The position numbers and the translations under genes were made by a program. From JBDTMC01 sp039934475 (lineage in GTDB: Bacteria; Acidobacteriota; Terriglobia; Bryobacterales; Bryobacteraceae), in assembly GCA_039934475.1 (NCBI GenBank), contig JBDTMC010000142.1:1-16229 (forward strand): a stretch of DNA of 16,229 nucleotides, read 5' to 3'. Below, one piece after another: positions 6,975-12,752 of this stretch; positions within the stretch are counted from its first letter, which is position 1; each line of letters opens with the position of its first letter. Under the pieces are notes generated by a model. That model ran no database searches. It saw only the letters and a program-made list of their open reading frames with translations, and was not told where the DNA came from.

Positions 6975-8541
6975 TCGGATAGCTAATCCCCAACTGCTCC
7001 AGATAAGTATCATACTTCGACGAATCATAATAGAACGCCTTCATCCGCTCCCGGTACTCATCCATAATCTTCTTATTCATCCCAATTGCCGGAGTATCTT
7101 CCGCCCGCAGGAAGCTTTTGTACTTCACCGTCTTGGTCTGGACGTTATTGAAATAGTCCCAAGCCGCCGTCACCAGCGCCGGGCGCGTCAATAAATCCAG
7201 AATCGTCATGGCTTGGACTTTCGCCCCCGCCACCACGCCTTTATGCGCCACCGGAGTCGCCATGGCGATAGCGTTCGCCCAGTGATGTCCAGGCCCTCCG
7301 GAAACGTTTGCCGGATATACCAGATTCACCGTCGGCACATTCCAGGAGATATCGCCGATATCGTCTGAAGGCCCGCCACTAGGCTCACCGTCCTCAGACG
7401 CAGGAGGCCGCAGTGCCTTCAACTGCGTCACCGGTTCGTGCGGTTCCACCTTCAACTCGCTTTGCAACGCCTGAGCCAGCCGACGGTCCGCCTCCGACCA
7501 TTCCGGCAATCCCACTTTCTCCATATTCCGCGCCATATCTTCCGCGATGGGCCGGTTGAAGTATCCCGGCCACGCCGTGCCCAACAGCCGCGAAGTAAAC
7601 GTAGTATCTGTCATCAACGCGGCGCCCTTGGCCATGTTATCGCCGATGCGCCACAAGTTCATCACACGGTCATAATCCGTTTCACGAAAGTAAAACCACA
7701 CCGCTGCATTCTGAGGCACGACATTCGGCTGATCTCCGCCGTTGGTAATGACATAGTGGACGCGGGTGGCCGGCCGCAGATGCTCGCGGCGGTATTCATA
7801 TCCAGTCGTCATCAGCTGCACCGCATCTAGCGCGCTCTTTCCTCGCCACGGAGCCCCCGCCGCATGCGCGCTCTCCCCATGAAATTGATACTCAATCGAC
7901 ACCATCCCGCTATTGCCCGATGGCCCGTACGACACCCACAGATCGCCACCCACATGGGCGAACAAGCACACATCGACGTCCTTGAACACGCCCGCCCGGA
8001 CATAGTAGGCCTTCGATCCCAGCAACTCCTCCGCCACCCCCGGCCACAGCTTCAACGTCCCCGGCAGATGCTCGCGCTCCATCACCTTCTTCGCCGCCAG
8101 CGCGGCCAGAATCTGCAGCGGCATCCCCGAGTTGTGTCCTTCGCCGTGCCCCGGCGCGCCTTCAATCAGCGGGTCATGATAGGCCACGCCCGGCTTCTGC
8201 GACGCCTGCGGAATATCGTCGATATCGGACCCCAGCGCGATCACCGGTTTTCCTTGTCCCCACGTGGCGACGAAAGCAGTAGGTATCCCCGCGACGCCGC
8301 GCTCCACATGGAATCCCTCTTTCTCCAGGATTCCAGTAAGATACTTCGACGTCTCAAACTCCTGGAACCCCAACTCCCCATAGCTAAAGACGGTATCCAC
8401 CATCACCTGAGCCTGCTTCTTCATACCGTCGATCTCACCGGCCATATCGGCCTTTAGCGCAGCCAACTTCGCCTCTGAGACTTGGGTTTGGGCGGAAGCA
8501 CACACCGCCGAGAAGATAAGGACCACCGCGAGTTTCTTCAC
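6964..8541 (-). CDS. Secreted M20 family amidohydrolase, AbgB-like
   Basis: A 525-residue exported metal-dependent amidohydrolase/peptidase of the M20 family, closest in layout to AbgB (p-aminobenzoyl-glutamate hydrolase subunit). GTG at 8541 opens straight into a signal peptide (MKKLAVVLIFSAVCASA, cleavage before Q18), unlike cytoplasmic AbgB. Family landmarks: 'ALGSDIDDIP' (102-111), 'GHGEGHNSG' (131-139), 'GVAEELLGSKAYYVRAG' with the Glu-Glu pair at 171-172, 'HGESAHAAGAPWRGKSALDA' (221-240, start of the dimerisation domain), 'SDDIGDISWNVPT' (392-404) and 'GHHWA' (418-422). The common M20D ligand Cys in GHxCGH is Glu here. The substrate is unknown; a peptide or acyl-amino-acid amide is plausible. 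The GGAG next to the start directly abuts the GTG, and a small inverted repeat covers it. The stop overlaps the CRTAC1 stop in convergent orientation. Confidence 0.88.
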   Translation of the reverse strand: MKKLAVVLIFSAVCASAQTQVSEAKLAALKADMAGEIDGMKKQAQVMVDTVFSYGELGFQEFETSKYLTGILEKEGFHVERGVAGIPTAFVATWGQGKPVIALGSDIDDIPQASQKPGVAYHDPLIEGAPGHGEGHNSGMPLQILAALAAKKVMEREHLPGTLKLWPGVAEELLGSKAYYVRAGVFKDVDVCLFAHVGGDLWVSYGPSGNSGMVSIEYQFHGESAHAAGAPWRGKSALDAVQLMTTGYEYRREHLRPATRVHYVITNGGDQPNVVPQNAAVWFYFRETDYDRVMNLWRIGDNMAKGAALMTDTTFTSRLLGTAWPGYFNRPIAEDMARNMEKVGLPEWSEADRRLAQALQSELKVEPHEPVTQLKALRPPASEDGEPSGGPSDDIGDISWNVPTVNLVYPANVSGGPGHHWANAIAMATPVAHKGVVAGAKVQAMTILDLLTRPALVTAAWDYFNNVQTKTVKYKSFLRAEDTPAIGMNKKIMDEYRERMKAFYYDSSKYDTYLEQLGISYPTTH

Positions 8542-8550
8542 TCCGTGAAG
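8536..8550 (-). promoter_or_regulatory. Small inverted repeat spanning the M20 start codon
   Basis: CTTCAC-N3-GTGAAG is a perfect 6-bp inverted repeat with a 3-base centre that includes the GTG start codon of the M20 gene on the minus strand. In RNA it could hide the start, or it may simply be chance. The only ribosome-binding-like bases (GGAG) lie inside it and touch the start codon, which is not a usual spacing. Confidence 0.25.
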
Positions 8551-8586
8551 ATAGCCGAACCCGCCCCAGTCCGCAAGCAGAGGCCG

Positions 8587-9144
8587 TCAGTATACGAGGT
8601 CTGGCGCCACCTTCGCTTGTGCAAGGTCAGTAACCAGCGTCATCCCCAACGTCCGCACTGGGTCTCCAACGGGAGGAGACCAGCGATCAACAATGTGGTA
8701 CCGCCCTTCGCTTACGTCTTCCACTATCCACTGTGCTCCATCCGTACCACCCAGGTTCCCGTGGCTGGGCATCTCCCAAAACCGGGACTGATGCAGCAGA
8801 GTGAGCATTGGCGTCGTACCGTGCTTGCCGGCAGGCGTAGTTACTGCCTCTTGTCGATCACTGCACCCGAGGACGCCGGGCGGGAAGTACTCGTGAGGGG
8901 ATGCCGTCCGTCCCGCTTGCACGCTCGGACGGCACGGTATGTACTCCGCTTCCCGCGCCAAATCCTTCGGCATCGTGTCAACCCAGACCGCGGCGCCAAT
9001 CCATCGCTTCGCCTCAAGGTAGACCGACTCCGATGCGTAGGGAAGAGCCATGACACAGAACGCACAAGCAGCGACAATACCAACGCCAAGCACCAAGCTC
9101 GCACCAAGAATGATCCGCCGCGATCTCGTCACCGCGCCCATCAT
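8587..9144 (-). CDS. Uncharacterised membrane-anchored or exported protein
   Basis: A 185-residue protein from ATG 9144 (a second ATG follows at once). Arg-rich residues 7-10 precede one hydrophobic segment (about 11-35), so it is either anchored in the inner membrane facing the periplasm or exported; 'VAAC' at 24-27 is lipobox-like but is followed by more hydrophobic residues. The soluble part carries 'DGAQWIVEDVSEGRYHIVDR' followed by 'WSPP' near residues 133-156. I recall a similar 'DGxxWxxE...G.YH.VxRWSP' pattern from uncharacterised bacterial proteins, but know no function for it. Four Cys (27, 30, and two in the soluble part, in 'EYIPCRPS' and 'VLGCSD') are present. It sits 35 bases downstream of the aldo-keto reductase and 45 bases upstream of the M20 gene on the same strand, so it may be read with either. 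Confidence 0.62.
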   Translation of the reverse strand: MMGAVTRSRRIILGASLVLGVGIVAACAFCVMALPYASESVYLEAKRWIGAAVWVDTMPKDLAREAEYIPCRPSVQAGRTASPHEYFPPGVLGCSDRQEAVTTPAGKHGTTPMLTLLHQSRFWEMPSHGNLGGTDGAQWIVEDVSEGRYHIVDRWSPPVGDPVRTLGMTLVTDLAQAKVAPDLVY

Positions 9145-9179
9145 AGCGCCTGTTTCTTCGTGACGTCGGTAGAAGCCTC

Positions 9180-10085
9180 TCAGTGAGCAGGTACCGGGTT
9201 TGCCCCGATCGAGTCTAGCTCAGCGATCACGTCAGCAGAAAGCTCCAATGTTGCCGCCGCTAGATTCTCGCGAAGATGATCGATGGAGGAGGTTCCCGGA
9301 ATCACCAGAATGTTAGGCGATCGCTGCAGAAGCCAAGCTAAAGCAACCTGTATCGGTGTGGCACCGAGGCGCGTGGCGGCATCGGTTAACGTAGCCGACT
9401 GCAAGGGCGTGAATCCGCCTAGTGGAAAGAACGGTACGTAGGCAATACCGTTCCGGGCAAGATCGGCGATCACGGCATCGTCGGCGCGTTGCGCGAGGTT
9501 GTACTGGTTCTGCACGCAGACTATGGGGGTGATTCGCTGGGCTTCCGCGATCTGCGCTTGCGTGACGTTGCTCAGCCCGATGTGACGGATCAAACCTCTT
9601 CTCTGAATCTCGGCCAAGGCGCAAAGCGACGCCTCGATCGATCCCTCGGCAGGTCCGTGGACATCGAACATCACTCGCAGATTGACGACGTCGAGCACAT
9701 CGACTCCCAGATTGCGGAGATTGTCGTGAACGGCAGCCGTTAGTTCCTCGCGCGAGAACGCAGGATTCCAGGATCCATCCTCACCCCGCAGACAGCCGAT
9801 CTTGGTTACGATCACCAGGCCGTCAGGATACGGCGACAGCGCCTTCCGTATGATCTGGTTGGTGACATGAGGGCCATAAAAATCGGACGTATCGATATGG
9901 TTCACTCCGTGGGCGACAACCTCTCGCAGAACGGCGATCGCTCCATCCACATCTTTGGGAGGTCCCCATACCAGCTTGTTCCCATCTCGCCCGGCCAGTT
10001 GCATCGCGCCGTAGCCAATGCGGTTCACGGTTAGAGACGTCGCGGGAAATGTGAAGCTGCCGCTTAGTGTCTTCTGTTGCGTCAT
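9180..10085 (-). CDS. ydbC: Aldo-keto reductase of the YdbC/PdxI type
   Basis: A 301-residue NADPH-dependent reductase of the AKR superfamily. From memory it is nearly colinear with E. coli YdbC, shown to be a pyridoxal reductase and renamed PdxI. Shared phrases include 'NRIGYGAMQLAG', 'VNHIDTSDFYGPHVTNQIIR', 'VHDNLRNLGVDVLDVVNLRV', 'GIAYVPFFPLGGFTPLQS' and 'WLLQRSPNILVIPGTSS'. The AKR catalytic tetrad is present: Asp65, Tyr70, Lys95, His120. It is predicted to be cytoplasmic, converting pyridoxal to pyridoxine or reducing a related aldehyde. The start is secure: TAGGAGG (10094-10100) lies eight bases before ATG. Its ribosome-binding site overlaps the stop of the 83-codon gene, so it is the last or next-to-last gene of the TetR-controlled set. 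The strong likeness to a proteobacterial protein hints at transfer. Confidence 0.93.
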   Translation of the reverse strand: MTQQKTLSGSFTFPATSLTVNRIGYGAMQLAGRDGNKLVWGPPKDVDGAIAVLREVVAHGVNHIDTSDFYGPHVTNQIIRKALSPYPDGLVIVTKIGCLRGEDGSWNPAFSREELTAAVHDNLRNLGVDVLDVVNLRVMFDVHGPAEGSIEASLCALAEIQRRGLIRHIGLSNVTQAQIAEAQRITPIVCVQNQYNLAQRADDAVIADLARNGIAYVPFFPLGGFTPLQSATLTDAATRLGATPIQVALAWLLQRSPNILVIPGTSSIDHLRENLAAATLELSADVIAELDSIGANPVPAH

Positions 10086-10093
10086 TCTCTTTT

Positions 10094-10100
10094 CCTCCTA
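10094..10100 (-). promoter_or_regulatory. Strong ribosome-binding site of the aldo-keto reductase, overlapping the previous stop
   Basis: TAGGAGG on the minus strand matches the anti-Shine-Dalgarno complement fully at AGGAGG, with an 8-base spacer to ATG 10085. Its first three bases are the TAG stop of the upstream 83-codon frame, an arrangement typical of co-translated operon genes. Confidence 0.85.
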
Positions 10101-10349
10101 GGGAAGGCTGTCAGTGGAAGGATTTACTCGATTGGCGAGCTGCGCTGCGGCCGCTATTGTGAGAGTTCGCCATTCACGAGTTGTAGCGGGAAGATCAGTG
10201 CTGGCCGTCAGCTCCCTCAACCAGTCTTCTGCCGCTACATCCGCTTCTTTTGACCCAAACCTCTCCGTCACAGCGGTAACGAAGGCCGAAAGCTCCCGCT
10301 CCGCCATCGTCTTAGTCAGCATGGGTTCATTCATATCCTCAATCACCAC
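10098..10349 (-). CDS. Small conserved-looking protein of unknown function in the redox cassette
   Basis: An 83-residue soluble, mostly helical protein with no signal peptide, Cys or metal-binding motif ('ERELSAFVTAVTERFGSKEA', 'AAEDWLRELTAS', 'TREWRTLTIAAAAQLANRV'). I do not recognise a named family. It looks real for three reasons: it fills the space between the SDR and the aldo-keto reductase exactly, its GTG start overlaps the SDR stop (GTGA, 10346-10349), and its TAG stop forms part of the next ribosome-binding site. Alternative starts are ATG at 10334 (GAGG two bases before) and ATG at 10322. The amphipathic helices could support a protein-protein role, for example with one of the reductases, but this is a guess. 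Confidence 0.68.
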   Translation of the reverse strand: MVIEDMNEPMLTKTMAERELSAFVTAVTERFGSKEADVAAEDWLRELTASTDLPATTREWRTLTIAAAAQLANRVNPSTDSLP

Positions 10350-11116
10350 GGGATCGTTCCGAGTTTTGCGTGTGTGAACGTACCGGTTGGGCCGTCTGGT
10401 CCAAGCAGCGCAACACGAACCGCCTCGGCGGCGCCCTCTTCCACTGTCTCCGTGCCCGAATAGTTGTTCAGGTTCGTCTTCGTGTAGCCGGGGGTGACCG
10501 CGTTCACCTTGATTCCCGTCGACTCCAATTCGATCGCCATAGCCACCGTCATCGCGTTGAGTGCCGTCTTCGATGCAGGGTAAACCGGGCCGAAGATCGA
10601 GCGGTAGGGAGAGTTCGGGTCGGAGTTCGCCGTCAGTGAGCCCAAGCCGCTCGACACGTTGACAATGCGCGCGAACGGTGCCTCACGCAGCAACGGCAGC
10701 ATCGCCTGGTACACAGCGAGAACGCCGAATACGTTGGTCTCCCACACCGCGCGTACTTCGTCGAGCGACACGTTGCTCGGGCGAGTCGACTGCGCAAACT
10801 CCTCGATGGACATCCCTGGCTTCAAGCTGGTGTTCGCGATCGCGGCGTTGTTGATCAGCACGTCCAGGCGCCCAAACTCGTCACGGATACGCTTCGCGGC
10901 GGCGGTGATTGAGGCCACATCCGTCACGTCGAGTTGAACCGCGTGAGCATCTCCCTGGATCGACTTCGCCGCATCCTCGCCGCGTTCCAGATTCCGTGAC
11001 CCCACCAGCACAGTGAAGCCGTGTGACACAAGATCCTTTGCGATCTGAAGACCGATTCCTTGATTCGCCCCGGTTACCAGGGCGACTCGTTTGTCTTGTT
11101 CTTTTTGATAAGGCAT
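10343..11116 (-). CDS. Classical short-chain dehydrogenase/reductase (SDR)
   Basis: A Rossmann-fold NADP(H)-dependent oxidoreductase of about 257 residues. Visible motifs are the cofactor loop TGANQGIG (about 15-22), the NNAA motif (about 89-92), catalytic Asn in 'WETNVFGV' (about 128), Ser in 'VNVSSGLG' (about 155) and the active-site YPASK (about 179-183); 'VNAVTPGYTKTNL' follows as usual. The Arg in 'VGSRN' after the second strand suggests NADP(H) preference. The protein is predicted to be a cytoplasmic carbonyl reductase; its substrate is unknown. I chose ATG 11116 because GGGAGAG (11122-11128) lies about five to six bases upstream; the in-frame ATG at 11131 abuts the preceding stop (TGAATG) and is itself part of this ribosome-binding stretch. 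The downstream 83-codon frame overlaps its stop by four bases. Confidence 0.92.
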   Translation of the reverse strand: MPYQKEQDKRVALVTGANQGIGLQIAKDLVSHGFTVLVGSRNLERGEDAAKSIQGDAHAVQLDVTDVASITAAAKRIRDEFGRLDVLINNAAIANTSLKPGMSIEEFAQSTRPSNVSLDEVRAVWETNVFGVLAVYQAMLPLLREAPFARIVNVSSGLGSLTANSDPNSPYRSIFGPVYPASKTALNAMTVAMAIELESTGIKVNAVTPGYTKTNLNNYSGTETVEEGAAEAVRVALLGPDGPTGTFTHAKLGTIPW

Positions 11117-11131
11117 TCGGTTCTCTCCCAT

Positions 11132-12037
11132 TCACGCTTCGAAGTTCATTGCTTCCAGGTCGGAAATTAGCCCGGGTCCGATGGGGCGCCATCCCAGGCG
11201 CTCTTGCGTCAGAGCGCTCGAAGCCGGCATGTCGAGACCGGCGAAGTTTCCCAGGAAGCCAAAATGTTGAATTGCTTGCTCGGGGGGAACGGAGACAACC
11301 GGCACTTTCAAACCTCGACCGATTGCTTCTGCGATCTCCTTCATCGTCACTCCCTCTTCGCCCACCGCGTGATACCGCGCTACCGTCGCGTTCTTGTCAG
11401 ACGCCGACTTCTCAAGCGCGAGGCGGTACAGGCGCGCCGCATCCAGCCGATGCACCGCCGCCCAACGTGCCAGCCCGTCACCGAAATAGCCTGAGACACG
11501 TTTTTCACGAGCCACCGCAATTAGCAGTGTGACAAAGCCTTGCTTCACTGGATCGTGGACTTGCGGTAACCGCATCACCGATGTCGGTACGCCGCTGAGG
11601 GCCACTGAAACCGCCGTTTGTTCCGAGACCCTTGGATACGAATCGTGAGCCGCGGCAGGGGGCAGGTCCTCTTCTGTGGCGGAGCGGCCTGGCGCAATGG
11701 TCCCGATTCCGGAAGTCACGATCAACGGGCGCTCTGAGCCGGCCAGCACGGCGCCAAGAGTCTCAATAGCTTGACGGTCAAGTTCGCAGTTGGCCGCGAA
11801 CTTCGAAAAGTCATGATTGAAGGCGCAGTGAATCACGCCGTCCGCCAGCGCCGCTCCGCTGCGCAGGCTTTCGAGGTCTTCGAGGTCACCACGATGAACC
11901 TGAGCACCGATGGCGGCAAGGGTTTTGGTGCCTTCCTCTGACCGCGCAAGACCGAGCACCTGATGACCTGCGCCGATCAGCTCCCCGGCGACGGCAAAGC
12001 CGACGAATCCGGTAGCTCCCGTAACAAAAACACGCAT
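11132..12037 (-). CDS. Atypical SDR, NAD(P)-dependent epimerase/NmrA-like oxidoreductase
   Basis: A 301-residue protein with the N-terminal nucleotide-binding motif of extended/atypical SDRs, 'VTGATGFVG' (about 5-13), then 'ARSEEGTKTL', 'GDLEDLESL' and 'VTSGIGT'. Instead of the canonical YxxxK it has 'YPRVSEQTAV' near residue 158, where Lys is replaced by Ser, so hydride-transfer activity is not assured. It is otherwise of usual length, with 'VMRLPQVHDP' and the C-terminal 'LTQERLGWRPIGPGLISDLE' typical of this group. It is the first gene of the minus-strand set, with AAAGGACC centred about nine bases before ATG 12037, and lies directly behind the TetR-controlled promoter. It could be a reductase, an epimerase, or a redox-sensing NmrA-like protein. 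The role is inferred from the neighbourhood only. Confidence 0.86.
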   Translation of the reverse strand: MRVFVTGATGFVGFAVAGELIGAGHQVLGLARSEEGTKTLAAIGAQVHRGDLEDLESLRSGAALADGVIHCAFNHDFSKFAANCELDRQAIETLGAVLAGSERPLIVTSGIGTIAPGRSATEEDLPPAAAHDSYPRVSEQTAVSVALSGVPTSVMRLPQVHDPVKQGFVTLLIAVAREKRVSGYFGDGLARWAAVHRLDAARLYRLALEKSASDKNATVARYHAVGEEGVTMKEIAEAIGRGLKVPVVSVPPEQAIQHFGFLGNFAGLDMPASSALTQERLGWRPIGPGLISDLEAMNFEA

Positions 12038-12055
12038 GTTCTGGTCCTTTCTGGG

Positions 12056-12084
12056 TTGACCGAACGATTACAATCTGATAAAAC
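12056..12084 (+). promoter_or_regulatory. Candidate promoter of the tetR-type gene
   Basis: TTGACC (12056-12061) and TAAAAC (12079-12084) are 17 bases apart. The -35 matches in five positions, the -10 in four. Start of transcription would fall near 12091, inside the first palindrome (12084-12098), which would allow autoregulation and leave a leader of about 54 nt. Confidence 0.4.
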
Positions 12085-12098
12085 GGAGATAGTCTCCG
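12084..12098. promoter_or_regulatory. TetR-family operator, copy 1
   Basis: CGGAGATAGTCTCCG is a perfect 6-bp palindrome (CGGAGA/TCTCCG) around a 3-base centre, in the divergent space between the TetR-type gene and the reductase genes. It covers the predicted start points of both candidate promoters. Length, symmetry and location fit a TetR-dimer site. Confidence 0.82.
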
Positions 12099-12105
12099 CA
12101 TACAT

Positions 12106-12134
12106 AGATTAGCGGAGACTGTCTCCGGTTGCAA
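12106..12134 (-). promoter_or_regulatory. Sigma-70-like promoter of the reductase operon
   Basis: On the minus strand, TTGCAA (12129-12134) and TAATCT (12106-12111) are separated by exactly 17 bases. The -35 and -10 each match the consensus in four positions. The second operator fills the spacer, and the first lies just downstream of the -10, at the expected start point (about 12099). Repression would be by direct block of RNA polymerase. Confidence 0.7.
12113..12127. promoter_or_regulatory. TetR-family operator, copy 2
   Basis: CGGAGACTGTCTCCG has the same arms as copy 1 with a different centre (CTG in place of TAG). The centres of the two copies are 29 bp apart. It occupies almost the whole -35/-10 spacer of the minus-strand promoter. 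Confidence 0.82.
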
Positions 12135-12144
12135 TCTATTTTCG

Positions 12145-12729
12145 ATGGTTACGAAACGTTCTCAACCTGCCCCACGAAAACCGCGCGCCGATGCGGAACG
12201 GAATCGCGACCGCATTCTGGAGGTCGCCAAAGAGGCGTTCACCAAATTTGGCGCGGAGGCGAGCCTGGATGAGATCGCCAAACAGGCGGGCGTCGGAGCG
12301 GGTACTTTGTACCGCCATTTTCCCTCGCGGGAAGCCCTGATCGAGGCAGTTTATCGGACCGAAGTAGGAAAGTTGGCCGCGGCGGAGCGGGCCTTCGCGG
12401 AGACCATGCCGCCGATTGCGGCATTGCGAGCCTGGATGATGTTATTCGTCGACTACATCGCGGCGAAGAAGATCATCGCACCGGTGTTGAATACGTTGCT
12501 CGGGGAAGCCTCAAAGGTTTTCGAATCCTCTCACGCTCAAATCTGGGACGCGATTCGCGCGTTGGTAAAGCGCGCCATCAAAAGCGGCGACATCCGAAAG
12601 GACCTCGACCCGATTGATCTTCTGCGAGCCTTGATTGGCGTATCGAACGTCGCCACCGGCCCTGACTGGCAGCAGAGCGCCAAACGCCTGGTGGACATTC
12701 TCATCACAGGTTCGCGGCCAGTCAAGTAG
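12145..12729 (+). CDS. TetR/AcrR family transcriptional repressor
   Basis: A 194-residue regulator. The N-terminal DNA-binding domain is clear: 'RDRILEVAKEAFTKFG' (about 21-36), the helix-turn-helix 'ASLDEIAKQAGVGAGTLYRH' (39-58) and 'FPSREALIEAVYRTEVGKL'. The C-terminal part (about 75-190) is the all-helical ligand-binding and dimerisation region, whose ligand cannot be read from sequence. It has no other domain. It is divergent from the four-gene redox set, with two matched palindromes between them, so it very likely represses that set and itself until a small molecule, perhaps an aldehyde or quinone handled by the reductases, releases it. No clear Shine-Dalgarno sequence lies before ATG 12145; the start is chosen because the basic leader before helix 1 has a normal length. 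It ends 23 bases before the convergent next gene. Confidence 0.94.
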   Translation: MVTKRSQPAPRKPRADAERNRDRILEVAKEAFTKFGAEASLDEIAKQAGVGAGTLYRHFPSREALIEAVYRTEVGKLAAAERAFAETMPPIAALRAWMMLFVDYIAAKKIIAPVLNTLLGEASKVFESSHAQIWDAIRALVKRAIKSGDIRKDLDPIDLLRALIGVSNVATGPDWQQSAKRLVDILITGSRPVK

Positions 12730-12752
12730 ATCTGTGGCAGCCATCGCCAGCC

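Noticed and set aside
11117..11131. Upstream start ATG 11131 for the classical SDR
   Set aside because: This ATG directly abuts the previous stop and is part of the purine-rich site that is well placed for ATG 11116. Use of both starts is not excluded.
12136..12318. A 60-codon minus-strand frame overlapping the 5' end of the TetR gene
   Set aside because: It is antisense to the helix-turn-helix coding sequence and would begin inside the gene; no promoter or ribosome-binding site is seen.
12730..12752. A terminator between the convergent TetR and mutarotase-like genes
   Set aside because: The 23-base gap has no stem-loop or T tract on either strand.
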